In this document: in pieces, positions 1 through 7,887 of the stretch
Numbering within the stretch: position 1 is the stretch's first letter
Layout of the letters: every line of letters starts with the position of its first letter
NCBI RefSeq assembly: GCF_012273655.1
Contig: NZ_JAAWWP010000001.1
Location: 620,001-684,000, forward strand
Source: Streptomyces physcomitrii
Lineage (GTDB): Bacteria; Actinomycetota; Actinomycetes; Streptomycetales; Streptomycetaceae
Length of the DNA: 64,000 nucleotides
Direction: 5' to 3'
Notes under the pieces: model-generated
The model's input: only the letters and a program-made list of their open reading frames with translations
What the model was told of the DNA's origin: nothing
The model's database searches: none
Program-made: the position numbers and the translations under genes

Positions 1-292
1 CCCGGGCGGAGGGCGTGGCGCGCCGCTGACTCCGGAGCCGCACTTCGGGGGGTGTGCTGTACGGGAGGGTCCTGCCGGTGGCGGGGCCCTCCCGGCGCGT
101 TCGGGGGCAACTCGGCGGAGTACGGGGGGCTTTGGGCCGGGAGCCCGCCGTGGCACGGCGGGGACGGTCGGCCGTCCGGCGGGGGTGGCCGGCCGTGCCG
201 TGCCGGGTGCGTGGCCGAGAGTGCGGGGGCGCGGCGCGTGTCACACCGGGTGGGCGTTCCTTCACGGCGGCGCCGGATCTATCGTCAGGTCC

Positions 293-1255
293 ATGTTCGC
301 TGCCTACGCCGCCCGCATCGACCGTGACCAGCCGCTGAGCGGCCTTGAGTTGGGGGAGCGGCCCGCCCCCGAGTCCCGTCCCGGGTGGACCACCGTCGAC
401 GTCAGAGCGGCCTCCCTCAACCACCACGACCTGTGGACGCTGCGCGGGGTGGGGATCACCGAGGACCGGCTCCCGATGATCCTGGGCTGCGACGCCGCGG
501 GCGTCGACGCGGACGGCAACGAGGTCGTCCTGCACTCCGTCATCGGCCAGACCGGGCACGGCGTCGGCCCCGACGAGCCGCGCTCCCTGCTGACCGAGCG
601 CTACCAGGGCACCTTCGCCGAGCAGGTCACCGTCCCGACCTGGAACGTCCTCCCCAAGCCCAAGGGCTTCAGCTTCGCCGAGGCCACCTGCCTGCCCACC
701 GCCTGGCTCACCGCGTACCGCATGATCTTCACCAACGCCGGTGTGCGGCCGGGCGATTCGATCCTGGTCCAGGGCGCGGGCGGCGGGGTGGCCACCGCGG
801 CGATCGCCCTCGGCAAGGCGGCGGGGCTCAAGGTCTTCGCCACCAGCCGGGACGAGTCGAAGCGGCGGCGCGCCCTCGAACTCGGCGCCGTGGAGGCCCT
901 GGAGTCGGGCGCGCGGCTGCCGCACCGGGTGGACGCGGTCATCGAGTCGGTGGGCGCGGCGACCTGGTCGCACTCCATCAAGAGCCTGCGGCCCGGCGGC
1001 ACCGTCGTCATCACGGGCGCCACCAGCGGCGACCGCCCCTCGCACGCCGAGCTCACCCGGATCTTCTTCCACGAACTCAGGGTCATCGGTTCGACCATGG
1101 GCACCAAGGAGGAGCTGGAGGACCTGCTCGCCTTCTGCGCCAACACCGGCCTGCGCCCGATCATCGAGGACACCCTGCCGCTGGACCGCACCCGCGAGGG
1201 CCTCGAACGCCTCGCCGCCGGGGACCTGTTCGGGAAGATCGTGTTCACGGTCTGA
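293..1255 (+). CDS. zinc-binding dehydrogenase (MDR / quinone oxidoreductase-like)
   Basis: A 320-residue medium-chain dehydrogenase/reductase. The N-terminal GroES-like half includes a VDVRAASLNHHDLWTLRG stretch, and the Rossmann half carries VQGAGGGVATAAI, the glycine-rich NAD(P)-binding loop. It should catalyse NAD(P)H-dependent oxidation or reduction of an alcohol, enone or quinone; the substrate cannot be read from sequence. The ATG at 293 is chosen because the family N-terminus (MFAAYAARIDRDQPL) begins there, although the reading frame stays open upstream. The Shine-Dalgarno is weak (AGG close to the start). It is convergent with the MarR gene at 1332-1820. The first 292 bases of the window hold no gene that can be supported. 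Confidence 0.85.
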   Translation: MFAAYAARIDRDQPLSGLELGERPAPESRPGWTTVDVRAASLNHHDLWTLRGVGITEDRLPMILGCDAAGVDADGNEVVLHSVIGQTGHGVGPDEPRSLLTERYQGTFAEQVTVPTWNVLPKPKGFSFAEATCLPTAWLTAYRMIFTNAGVRPGDSILVQGAGGGVATAAIALGKAAGLKVFATSRDESKRRRALELGAVEALESGARLPHRVDAVIESVGAATWSHSIKSLRPGGTVVITGATSGDRPSHAELTRIFFHELRVIGSTMGTKEELEDLLAFCANTGLRPIIEDTLPLDRTREGLERLAAGDLFGKIVFTV

Positions 1256-1331
1256 GGCTGGTGGCGGCGGGGTCCGCGCTGTTCGAGGGGAGCGGCCGGC
1301 GCGGTCTGGCGGAGGGGCGCGGGCCTCGTGC

Positions 1332-1820
1332 TCAGTGGTGCCAGGCCTGGCCGCCGGTGTTGTGGATCATGCGCTGCAGGACCTTCAGGGTGCGGAGGTA
1401 CTCCTCGTCGCCGATGCCCTCGTGGATCTCGGCCCGCATCCTGGTCTGGAGGGCCGCGCAGGCCGCGAAGGTCTCGGCGCCCGCCTCGGTCAGGGCGAGT
1501 GGGGCGGCTAGGAGGGCTTCGTCCGGTTCCGCCTCCGGCGGAGTGGTGGTGAGCAGGCCCCGGGTGCGCAGGGTGCGCAGGTCGGCGATGAGCGGCGAGG
1601 ACCCGACGTCGAGGTAGCCCTCCAGGACCGCGACGACCTCCGCGCCGGTCAGGGGCGCCTCGCTCCTGGCTACCTGGGCGAGGATCCACCACTGCGGCTG
1701 GCTGAGGCCGTGCGCCGCGAGCCCGGTGCGGATATGGGTCACGACGGCCTTGTGCGCGGCCCAGCTCCAGTAGCCGATCGGCTGCTGGACGAGCTCCGTG
1801 TCGCTGTGTGAGAACCGCAT
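1332..1820 (-). CDS. MarR family transcriptional regulator
   Basis: 162 residues, the usual MarR size. The N-terminal helix contains IGYWSWAAHKAVVTHIRTGL and is followed by a winged-helix core, including SQPQWWILAQV and the recognition region LTGAEVVAVLEGYLDVGSSPLIADLRTLRTRGLL (about residues 55-90). Such proteins act as dimeric, usually ligand-responsive repressors. The ATG at 1820 is preceded by GGGGAAG. The promoter about 80-110 bp upstream has a 19-bp spacer and a central dyad (see 1900-1930), so the gene may itself be controlled by a MerR-type activator. Its target is not evident; the dehydrogenase at 293-1255 is convergent rather than divergent. Confidence 0.85.
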   Translation of the reverse strand: MRFSHSDTELVQQPIGYWSWAAHKAVVTHIRTGLAAHGLSQPQWWILAQVARSEAPLTGAEVVAVLEGYLDVGSSPLIADLRTLRTRGLLTTTPPEAEPDEALLAAPLALTEAGAETFAACAALQTRMRAEIHEGIGDEEYLRTLKVLQRMIHNTGGQAWHH

Positions 1821-1899
1821 CTTCCCCTGCCTTCCGCGCCCTCTGCTGCCGGGCCGCCGCTGTGCTGATCGCCGTGCTGGGCTGATCGCTGTGCGCTCG

Positions 1900-1930
1900 A
1901 CGCTAGGACCTGAACTTTGCTTGAGGTCAA
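1900..1930 (-). promoter_or_regulatory. promoter with 19-bp spacer and SoxR-like dyad
   Basis: On the minus strand a -35 TTGACC (1925-1930) and a -10 TAGCGT (1900-1905) are separated by 19 bp, the over-long spacer typical of MerR-family-activated promoters. The spacer and -35 overlap an 18-bp dyad at 1909-1926. Its arms read CCTCAAG and GTTCAGG on the minus strand, two mismatches from the SoxR consensus arms CCTCAAG/CTTGAGG. It would drive the MarR gene starting at 1820. No merR or soxR gene is visible in the window. Confidence 0.5.
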
Positions 1931-2019
1931 GGGTGATGCGCGATTGGCGGTCGAAGGTCGGAGGTTGGCGGAGGGATGGACGGACGGGTGGGCGGAGTCG
2001 CCGGTGCGCCTCCCCCGCT

Positions 2020-2065
2020 TGTCAACTTCGATTGACAGGCGTTCTCTTGTCAACCATCATTGACG
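2020..2065 (+). promoter_or_regulatory. paired palindromes over a leaderless promoter
   Basis: Two copies of TGTCAA-N6-TTGAC(A/G) lie at 2020-2037 and 2048-2065, offset by 28 bp. The right arm of the first is a perfect -35 TTGACA (2032-2037). Seventeen bases later CATCAT (2055-2060) can serve as -10, placing transcription start at or next to the ATG at 2068. There is no Shine-Dalgarno between the second palindrome and the ATG, so the transcript is probably leaderless. The same design recurs at 33424-33470. Confidence 0.6.
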
Positions 2066-2067
2066 CC

Positions 2068-2277
2068 ATGACCGAAGCAACGGATCTCGCCGAGCGGGCG
2101 GGCGACCGGGACCCGCGGATCGGCCTGCGTGCCGTGGCGGCGCTCCGGCGGCTCCTGGAGCAGTTGGAGGCCGTCCAGGTGCGCAGCGCGCGCAACCAGG
2201 GCTGGTCCTGGCAGGAGATCGCCGCCGAACTCGGCGTCAGCAGGCAGGCCGTGCACAAGAAGTACGGGAGGCAGTGA
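2068..2277 (+). CDS. small HTH protein, partner of the Clp-N protein
   Basis: A 69-residue protein. Residues ~12-36 form a helix (RAVAALRRLLEQLEAVQV) and residues ~45-66 a helix-turn-helix (WSWQEIAAELGVSRQAVHKKYG). It closely parallels the N-terminal part of the fused protein at 32631-33422, which has SWAEIGRSMGVTRQAAQKRF. The inferred role is to bind the palindromes directly upstream and autoregulate. The start codon abuts the second palindrome, implying a leaderless mRNA. The stop codon TGA (2275-2277) overlaps the ATG of the Clp-N gene at 2277, so the two are translationally coupled. Confidence 0.85.
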   Translation: MTEATDLAERAGDRDPRIGLRAVAALRRLLEQLEAVQVRSARNQGWSWQEIAAELGVSRQAVHKKYGRQ

Positions 2278-2852
2278 TGTTCGAGAGGTTCACCCGGAGC
2301 GCGGAGGACGTGGTGAAGGGAGCCCTGGACCACGCCGACCGGGCCGGTTCCCGCCGGGTGGAGAGCGCGCATCTGCTGCGTGCGCTCCTCGACGGGGAGG
2401 GCAGCCGCGGTGCCTTCGTCCTGGTGGCGCTGGGGGTTCCGGAGCGGCGGGCTTCGCTGGAACGGGCCCTCGACCTGTCCCGTCGGCGGGCCGGGCTCTC
2501 GGGTGCCGACAGCCGTGCCCTCGCGGAACTCGGCATCGATGTGGAGGCCGTGGTCTCGCGCGTCGAGGACGTCCACGGGGAAGGGGCCCTGGCCGACCGC
2601 CCCAGGCCGCGTTCCCTCTTCGGTCCCCGGCGCCCCTTCGGCAAGGAGGCCAAGGACGTCCTCACGCGCTCGCTGCGTATCGTCACCGCACGCGGCGAGC
2701 GGCGGATCGGGGACGAACACCTGCTCCTCGCCCTCACCACCCACCCGGGCGCCGTCGCCGAGGCCCTCGCCGACCACGGCGTCACCCACGCCTCCGTGGA
2801 GCGGATCCTCTACGGCGAGGGGGAGGACCGGGGGCAGGCGAAGGCGGGCTGA
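2277..2852 (+). CDS. Clp N-terminal (ClpR/Clp_N) domain protein
   Basis: A 191-residue protein made of Clp-N repeats and nothing else: no Walker A/B AAA+ modules. The first repeat (FERFTRSAEDVVKGALDHADRAG...ESAHLLRALL) spans about residues 1-75 and the second (LTRSLRIVTARGERRIGDEHLLLALTT) about 120-180. In ClpC/ClpA this domain binds adaptors, phospho-arginine substrates and ClpC-directed antibiotics. A free copy can compete with ClpC for ligands, as proposed for mycobacterial ClpC2. ATG 2277 overlaps the stop of the HTH gene; GTG 2274 is an alternative. With the upstream HTH it forms a split version of the protein at 32631-33422. Confidence 0.85.
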   Translation: MFERFTRSAEDVVKGALDHADRAGSRRVESAHLLRALLDGEGSRGAFVLVALGVPERRASLERALDLSRRRAGLSGADSRALAELGIDVEAVVSRVEDVHGEGALADRPRPRSLFGPRRPFGKEAKDVLTRSLRIVTARGERRIGDEHLLLALTTHPGAVAEALADHGVTHASVERILYGEGEDRGQAKAG

Positions 2853-2943
2853 GGTGAAGGCCGGTTGAGACGGGGGCCAATTGAGACGGAAGCCCGTTGA
2901 GGCGGAGGCCGGTTGAGACGGAGGTCGGCTGAGGTGAGGTCCG
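2848..2943. repeat. six 16-bp tandem repeats starting in a stop codon
   Basis: Six contiguous degenerate units of 16 bp, for example GTTGAGACGGAGGTCG and GTTGAGGCGGAGGCCG. The first unit contains the TGA stop of the Clp-N gene (2850-2852). Two shorter GGCTGAGGC echoes follow to about 2970. No gene is seen between 2853 and 3117. Confidence 0.7.
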
Positions 2944-3117
2944 CGCGGGCTGAGGCGGGCTGAGGTCCGCCTGTCGGGAGCGGCGGGGTGCGACCTGTCT
3001 GCCCAGCCGATTCGCCTGCTCGGCCGAGCGGCCTCGGCGCCGATGGCCTTCGGTCCTCGCCCGCCTCCCCGGACAGGCGCTCCCTCGGTGCCGACTGCCC
3101 CCGAGCCCCCGGCCCCC

Positions 3118-4260
3118 TCACTCCTTCCGGCTGTACGGCGCCCGGAGCATGGCCGCGATATGGCCCGCCGCGGTCGACAACTGCCTTCTGGTCTCCCGGA
3201 ACTGTTCCTCCGTCACCCCGTGGTCGCGGGCCGCGTCGCGGATGTCGTCCCGGAAGCGGTCGAGCAGGCGGTCCAGGGCGCGGGCCGGATCCTCGCCCAG
3301 GGGTTCATGGGCCCAGGCCGGTTCGTACCCGAGGCGGAAGTCGGCGTCGCTGCCCGGGGTGATGACGGGCTCGGGGACCGGCGGTGCGGTCGGCCGGTCC
3401 TTCGCTCCGGCGGCGGGGCCGGGCTCCGAGGCGGCGGGGTCGGAGGCGGCGGGGTCGGAGCCGGGGGTGCCGAAGCCGAATTCCTTGCCGAGGCCCTTGC
3501 CGAAGTCGCCGAATTCCCGGGCGAGTTCGGAGAGCCCCTCGCGTATGCCGGTGGGCCAGTCGCCGCGGGCGAAGTGGTCCTGCACCTGCTCCTGTACCTG
3601 CCGGGCGAGCCGCTGGACATCCCGCTGAGCCTGGGCCTGGGCCTCCTCCCGGGCCTCCTTGGCCTGGCGACGGGCCTGCTCCGCCTCCTCGCGAGCGCGG
3701 CGGCTCTCGTCCTTGGCGCGGCGGGCCTGCTCCTTCCACTCCTGCTTGGCGCGCTTGAACTCCTCCTTGGCCTCGCGCCAGGCCTCCTTGTCGCCCCAGC
3801 TGCCGTCCAGGAAGTCCGAGGCCTCGGGGAAGCCGCCCGGCTTGGCCCCGCCGCCCTGGCCGCCGCTCTTGACCCGGGCCTCCTTGGCCGCGGCGCGCAT
3901 ATCGCGGCGCAGGTCACCGGCGGCGCCGCGGACGTTGTCGCGGATCTCGGCGGCGAGTTCGGCGACCGACTCCCGGATCTCCAGCTCCAGTTCGGCGAGT
4001 TCGCCGCTGCGCTCGGCCAGTTCGGCGCGGCCCGCCTCGGTGATCGCGTAGACCTTGCGGCCGCCCTCGGTGGTGTGGGTGACCAGGCCCTCGGCCTCCA
4101 GCTTGGCCAGCCGCGGGTAGACGGTGCCGGCGGAGGGGGCGTATAGGCCCTGGAAGCGCTCCTCCAGGAGGCGGATCACCTCGTAGCCATGGCGGGGGGC
4201 CTCGTCGAGGAGTTTGAGCAGATACAGGCGCAGGCGGCCGTGGGCGAAGACGGGGGCCAT
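3118..4260 (-). CDS. PadR family regulator with long coiled-coil extension
   Basis: 380 residues. Residues ~1-80 are a PadR winged helix (RLYLLKLLDEAPRHGYEVIRLLEERF...APSAGTVYPRLAKLEAEGLV). PadR proteins are usually 110-200 residues. Here residues ~80-240 form a very long charged helix with heptad-like Lys/Arg/Glu/Ala runs (EWKEQARRAKDESRRAREEA), and a Pro/Ala-rich linker and a C-terminal helical segment follow. It is expected to be a dimeric repressor. The start is one base past the stop of the DUF4097 gene upstream, so the two are one operon and probably autoregulated. The low-complexity extension is the odd feature. Confidence 0.88.
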   Translation of the reverse strand: MAPVFAHGRLRLYLLKLLDEAPRHGYEVIRLLEERFQGLYAPSAGTVYPRLAKLEAEGLVTHTTEGGRKVYAITEAGRAELAERSGELAELELEIRESVAELAAEIRDNVRGAAGDLRRDMRAAAKEARVKSGGQGGGAKPGGFPEASDFLDGSWGDKEAWREAKEEFKRAKQEWKEQARRAKDESRRAREEAEQARRQAKEAREEAQAQAQRDVQRLARQVQEQVQDHFARGDWPTGIREGLSELAREFGDFGKGLGKEFGFGTPGSDPAASDPAASEPGPAAGAKDRPTAPPVPEPVITPGSDADFRLGYEPAWAHEPLGEDPARALDRLLDRFRDDIRDAARDHGVTEEQFRETRRQLSTAAGHIAAMLRAPYSRKE

Positions 4261-4261
4261 C

Positions 4262-5113
4262 TCAGAGCACCTTCTTCCCGCTGGCGGCGGCCGGGGCCTC
4301 GGGCTCTTCTTCCGGGGCCCGGCGCAGTAGGGCGATCGGGCCGGAGACGCTGGTGGCCCGGAGCCTGCCTCTGCCCCGGCCGAGTCTGCCGCTGATGCCC
4401 CGGGGCCCCCAGGCCGGACCGACCCGCAGATCCTCGAAGGCGTTGGAGACCGCGCCGGAGGTGGTGCCGGCCTCGACCTCCGCGTCCGCCTGGTGGGGGA
4501 GCCGCACCGCGATCCGGCCGGAGACCGTGCTCAGCTCCATACGGGCGGGCGGGTCCGCGCGCTCGTGGTCCACGGTCAGCGAGCCGCTCACCGAGACGGC
4601 CTGCACGGCGCCCGCGCCTTCGAGGAGGGTGAGGTCGCCGGAGACGGAGTGGAAGGTCAGCTCGCCGGTGACGCCCTGGGCCTCGACGTCCCCGGAGACC
4701 GTCTCGGCGCGGACCGCCGCGCGGAGGCCGACCAGGGTGGTCTCGCCGCTGACCCCCCGGACCGCGGTCTCGCCGCGGATGCCCGAGATCACCGCCGTCG
4801 CGCCCACCACGCCGACCTCGACCCCGGTGTCGGCCGGGACCGTCAGGGAGACGACCGCGTGCCGCCGCCAGCCCCGCGGGTCCAGCCACTTGAGGAATCC
4901 CTTCCAGGGCAGGTCCTCGTAGGCGACGGTCAGGGTGCCGTCCTGCTCGGTCACCCGCAGCGGCGGGCCCTCGATCCGGGAGACCTCCAGGCGGGCGGAA
5001 CTCTCCTCGGTGCCGACGACGTTGACCGTTCCGTTGACGATGCGTACCTGCACTGCCGTCACGGGAGCGTCGAAGGAGAGCCTCTGCGGCTCCGCGACTG
5101 ACCACTCGGACAT
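4262..5113 (-). CDS. DUF4097-type beta-repeat protein
   Basis: 283 residues. After an N-terminal beta region (MSEWSVAEPQRLSFDAPVTAVQVRIVNGTVNVVG) the protein is a series of short beta-helix turns marked by GxVSGETT, ETVSGDVE and HSVSGDLT motifs (about residues 110-200). This is the DUF4097/bactofilin-like repeat found beside PadR and anti-sigma-type genes. It is cytoplasmic, with no signal peptide. Its function is unknown; it may act as a scaffold or sensor for the PadR partner. ATG 5113 has a strong GAGGAGGT Shine-Dalgarno eight bases upstream. Transcription probably starts from the promoter at 5173-5200. Confidence 0.82.
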   Translation of the reverse strand: MSEWSVAEPQRLSFDAPVTAVQVRIVNGTVNVVGTEESSARLEVSRIEGPPLRVTEQDGTLTVAYEDLPWKGFLKWLDPRGWRRHAVVSLTVPADTGVEVGVVGATAVISGIRGETAVRGVSGETTLVGLRAAVRAETVSGDVEAQGVTGELTFHSVSGDLTLLEGAGAVQAVSVSGSLTVDHERADPPARMELSTVSGRIAVRLPHQADAEVEAGTTSGAVSNAFEDLRVGPAWGPRGISGRLGRGRGRLRATSVSGPIALLRRAPEEEPEAPAAASGKKVL

Positions 5114-5172
5114 GGGTGCTGACCTCCTCGACCGACCCGGGGCATGACGCGCACTATCGCGTCTCGGGTCAC

Positions 5173-5200
5173 ACGATATATCTCGGTCACGGAAAGTCAA
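5173..5200 (-). promoter_or_regulatory. promoter and candidate PadR operator
   Basis: Minus-strand -35 TTGACT (5195-5200) and -10 TATCGT (5173-5178) with a 16-bp spacer. The -10 overlaps the perfect palindrome GATATATC (5175-5182). A related TCTCGG(G)TCAC block occurs twice (5161-5171 and 5181-5190). AT-rich ATAT palindromes suit PadR proteins, and the PadR gene is in the operon driven from here. Confidence 0.45.
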
Positions 5201-5296
5201 GGGCCGAGTTCGCGAGGGTGCGGGAGCGCGGGCCTCGTGCCCGGTACGGCCCAATTGCCCGGTACCGACCCGTGCGAACTGGCTTACGGTGACGGC

Positions 5297-6418
5297 ATGT
5301 CCTCCCAGGTACCCGCCGCGTCCGCGGCCCCGCAGACCTCCGCGAGCGCCGCCGGTGCGCTGCTCCTGTGCCGGGCGGCGCCCGCGCAGGTGGCACCGCT
5401 CGCGCGGCTGCTCGGCGAACGCATGCTCCTGGTGCCCGCCGGGGAGGGCTGGAGCGTGCTCGTCCCCGAGGGGAAGCCCTGGCTCCACGGCGGGGAGGCC
5501 GTCGACCGGGTGCTCACCGGCTGGGCCACCGCGCTGGCCGTGGGCGCCGACTGGCCCGTCCTCGCCCTGTGGTGGGACACCGAGCGTGGCGGCTACACGC
5601 TGGCCTCCGGCTTCCGCCGCACGGTCGGCTACGAATGGCTGGCGGGCGGCACCCCCGTCGGCGAGGACGAGGCCATGCGGACCTTCGCCGCCCGCCTCGG
5701 CCTCGGCAGCCCCCCGGCCGGCCAGCCCGCGGCCGCCGAACCCGCGCGGCAGGAGCCCGCGCGCCAGGAACCCGTGCGCCAGGAACCCGTGCACCAAGAA
5801 CCCGCGCACCAAGAACCCGCGCACCAAGAACCCGTGCGCCAGGAACCCGTGCGCCAAGAACCCGCCCCGGCCGCCACGTCCTCCGATCCCTCCACCTCCT
5901 CCGGCGACGACCCCGTCCGCGCCGCCCTCCGCGCGCTGACCCGCCCCGACCCGGCGGCCGACGCCAGGGCCCGCCTCGCCGCACTGGTGCGGGTGCTCGG
6001 GCACGCCGGTCTGGCCCTGCCCGCCGGACTGGCGCCCGGCGACACCGCGGACCGGCTGCGCGAGGTGGCCCGGGTGCAGCCGGAGGCCCAGCAGATCGAG
6101 CAGCGGGGCGGGCGGAACAGGCGCGAGGCGCCGCGCGGTGAACACGGTGAGGCCCCGCGGCCCGCCGGGTACCCGGAGGCGCGCGCCGGACTCGGCGCCG
6201 CGCGGGGGACCGGGCGTGAGGACGGCCCCGTACCGCCCCTTGGCGGCCGGCCCGCACGTCTCCTCGGCCCGGCTCAACTGGCCCTCGGACTGCCCCTGTT
6301 GGTCTGGGGCGCCGCCCGCAGGAACGGTGGTTGGGCCGCGGCCGGTCTGGTGCTCGCGGCCGAGGGCGGCCTGCGGTGGGCGTACGCGCTCAAGGGCCCC
6401 GGCAGGCACCGGAGTTGA
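5297..6418 (+). CDS. hypothetical protein with pentapeptide repeats and C-terminal hydrophobic segment
   Basis: 373 residues, family not recognised. The N-terminal ~140 residues look folded (LLLVPAGEGWSVLVPEGKPW, ALWWDTERGGYTLASGFRRTVGYEW). A low-complexity stretch of eight RQEPV/HQEPA pentapeptides (about residues 149-188) follows, then a short helical region and two hydrophobic segments near the C-terminus (LGPAQLALGLPLLVWGAA and GWAAAGLVLAAEGGLRWAYAL), suggesting membrane anchoring. ATG 5297 is chosen because coding character begins there; the Shine-Dalgarno is weak. It is convergent with the PucR-like gene, 11 bp apart. Confidence 0.7.
   Translation: MSSQVPAASAAPQTSASAAGALLLCRAAPAQVAPLARLLGERMLLVPAGEGWSVLVPEGKPWLHGGEAVDRVLTGWATALAVGADWPVLALWWDTERGGYTLASGFRRTVGYEWLAGGTPVGEDEAMRTFAARLGLGSPPAGQPAAAEPARQEPARQEPVRQEPVHQEPAHQEPAHQEPVRQEPVRQEPAPAATSSDPSTSSGDDPVRAALRALTRPDPAADARARLAALVRVLGHAGLALPAGLAPGDTADRLREVARVQPEAQQIEQRGGRNRREAPRGEHGEAPRPAGYPEARAGLGAARGTGREDGPVPPLGGRPARLLGPAQLALGLPLLVWGAARRNGGWAAAGLVLAAEGGLRWAYALKGPGRHRS
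5741..5860. repeat. eight 15-bp in-frame tandem repeats
   Basis: Eight contiguous 15-bp units (type CCCGCGCACCAAGAA) encode the pentapeptides of the hypothetical protein. Units differ at a few positions, some synonymous. As the length is a multiple of three, copy-number change would keep the frame. Confidence 0.85.
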
Positions 6419-6429
6419 GGACCGGCGGC

Positions 6430-7887
6430 TCAGCCCTCGGTCCTCCCGGAGCCGGGCGCCCCGGTGACGCCACCCGCGCCGTTGACCCCCGTGGCTCCCG
6501 CGACCCCCGTGGCTCCCGTGACCCCCGGAGTCCCCGCCCCCGCGGCGGTCCCCGGGCCCGCAGCGGTCCCCGGTCCCGTACCCTCCACCCCGCCTCCGCT
6601 CGCGTCCAGGGCGGCGAGGGCCGCGCTGATCCGGGGCAGGTCGGCGGCGGTGCTGGTGTCCAGGCCGGTCAGGGCGGCGATCTTGCGGAGCCGGTAGTCG
6701 ACGGTGTTCGGGTGGACCTGGAGCCGGGCCGCGGTCGCCCGGCGGTTCAGCGCGCAGGCGAAGTGGGTGCGCAGGGTGTCCAGGAGGCCGTGCTGTCCCG
6801 CCAAGGGGGCGAGCAGGGCGGCGAGTTCGGCGCGGGCGGGGCCGGGGCGGGTCAGCTGGTATTCGAGCAGGACGTCCTGGAGCCGGTAGAGCCCGGGCTC
6901 GCGGCCGAAGACGGCCGCCACCTCGCGCACCTCGCCGCTGAGGCGGGCCGCGGCCCCGACGTCCCGGGGGCGGGCGGCCGCCGCGCCCGCGGTGAGCGCG
7001 GCCCCGCTGACCCGGCTCATGTGGTCCAGCACCCCGGCCAGCCAGTCCCAGTCCCCGGCGCCCACCTCCTCGGGCGGGACCGGGTGCGGGACCAGGGCGA
7101 GGCCGCCCTCGGGCGAGAGCATCGAGAGGACGGCGCCCTCGACATGGCGCTCCAACTCGACCCGCAAACGGCGGAGTTTGCGCCGGGCCGCCACCGTGGT
7201 GCTGACGCCGCTGGCCCGCTCGTCGGGGTGCGCGCCCACCGCCAGGCTCAGTACGAGGTAGCACTCCGGCAGCGGCACCCCGGCCGCGGCGGCGGAGCCC
7301 GTGAGGTCGGCGCCGTCGAGCAGGGCGGAGAGCAGGGCCTGGCGGGCGATGTACTCGTCACCGAAGGAGGCCTGGCGCGCCTGGACGTAGCCGCCGGAGG
7401 CCGCCGAGGTCATCACCTGGAGATAGCGCAGGACCAGCGCGCTCGCACCGAGCACCGCCGGCAGGTCGGCCGGGGCCGCCTCCCGCAGTACCTCGTCCAT
7501 GCACAGCTGCACCCCGATGTGGTACGCGCTCACCACCGCCTCCAGCGGCACGCCCTCCTCCGCCCGCCGGGCCGCGCCCTCGCGCAGCCCCGCGAGCTGT
7601 TCGGGGCCGGGCAGTTCACCGGTGCGCAGCACCTCGGCGCAGAGGGCGATGTTCAGCTCGACGATCCGCGCGATCTCCCCGCGCAGCGCCTCCGGGGGCA
7701 GCGCCGAGTACGTCGGCACCTCGCCCGCGAGCCGGGCGACCACCGCGTCCACCAGCGGGCGGGAGCGGGAGGTGAGGAGGGTGTGCAGCGGGCGGCCGGC
7801 CAGCGTGAACGGCGGCGCCTGGGGCGGCACCCGGCCGGATCCGGTGCCCGGCGCGGGGCTCGTAGGCCCCGGACGGCTCGTCGTCAT
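6430..7887 (-). CDS. PucR/CdaR-type helix-turn-helix regulator
   Basis: 485 residues. An N-terminal helical sensor region (about 35-230; for example RSRPLVDAVVARLAGEVPTYSALP) and a GGDEF-like middle region precede a C-terminal HTH_30 (PucR) domain: LLDTLRTHFACALNRRATAARLQVHPNTVDYRLRKIAALTGLD, about residues 375-420. Proteins of this build activate or repress catabolic or secondary-metabolic genes. ATG 7887 begins MTTSRPGPT; the frame is open further upstream without a better start. The last ~50 residues are a Gly-Thr/Ala-rich tail with nine Gly-X-Y triplets, absent from typical members. The regulon is not evident. Confidence 0.82.
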   Translation of the reverse strand: MTTSRPGPTSPAPGTGSGRVPPQAPPFTLAGRPLHTLLTSRSRPLVDAVVARLAGEVPTYSALPPEALRGEIARIVELNIALCAEVLRTGELPGPEQLAGLREGAARRAEEGVPLEAVVSAYHIGVQLCMDEVLREAAPADLPAVLGASALVLRYLQVMTSAASGGYVQARQASFGDEYIARQALLSALLDGADLTGSAAAAGVPLPECYLVLSLAVGAHPDERASGVSTTVAARRKLRRLRVELERHVEGAVLSMLSPEGGLALVPHPVPPEEVGAGDWDWLAGVLDHMSRVSGAALTAGAAAARPRDVGAAARLSGEVREVAAVFGREPGLYRLQDVLLEYQLTRPGPARAELAALLAPLAGQHGLLDTLRTHFACALNRRATAARLQVHPNTVDYRLRKIAALTGLDTSTAADLPRISAALAALDASGGGVEGTGPGTAAGPGTAAGAGTPGVTGATGVAGATGVNGAGGVTGAPGSGRTEG

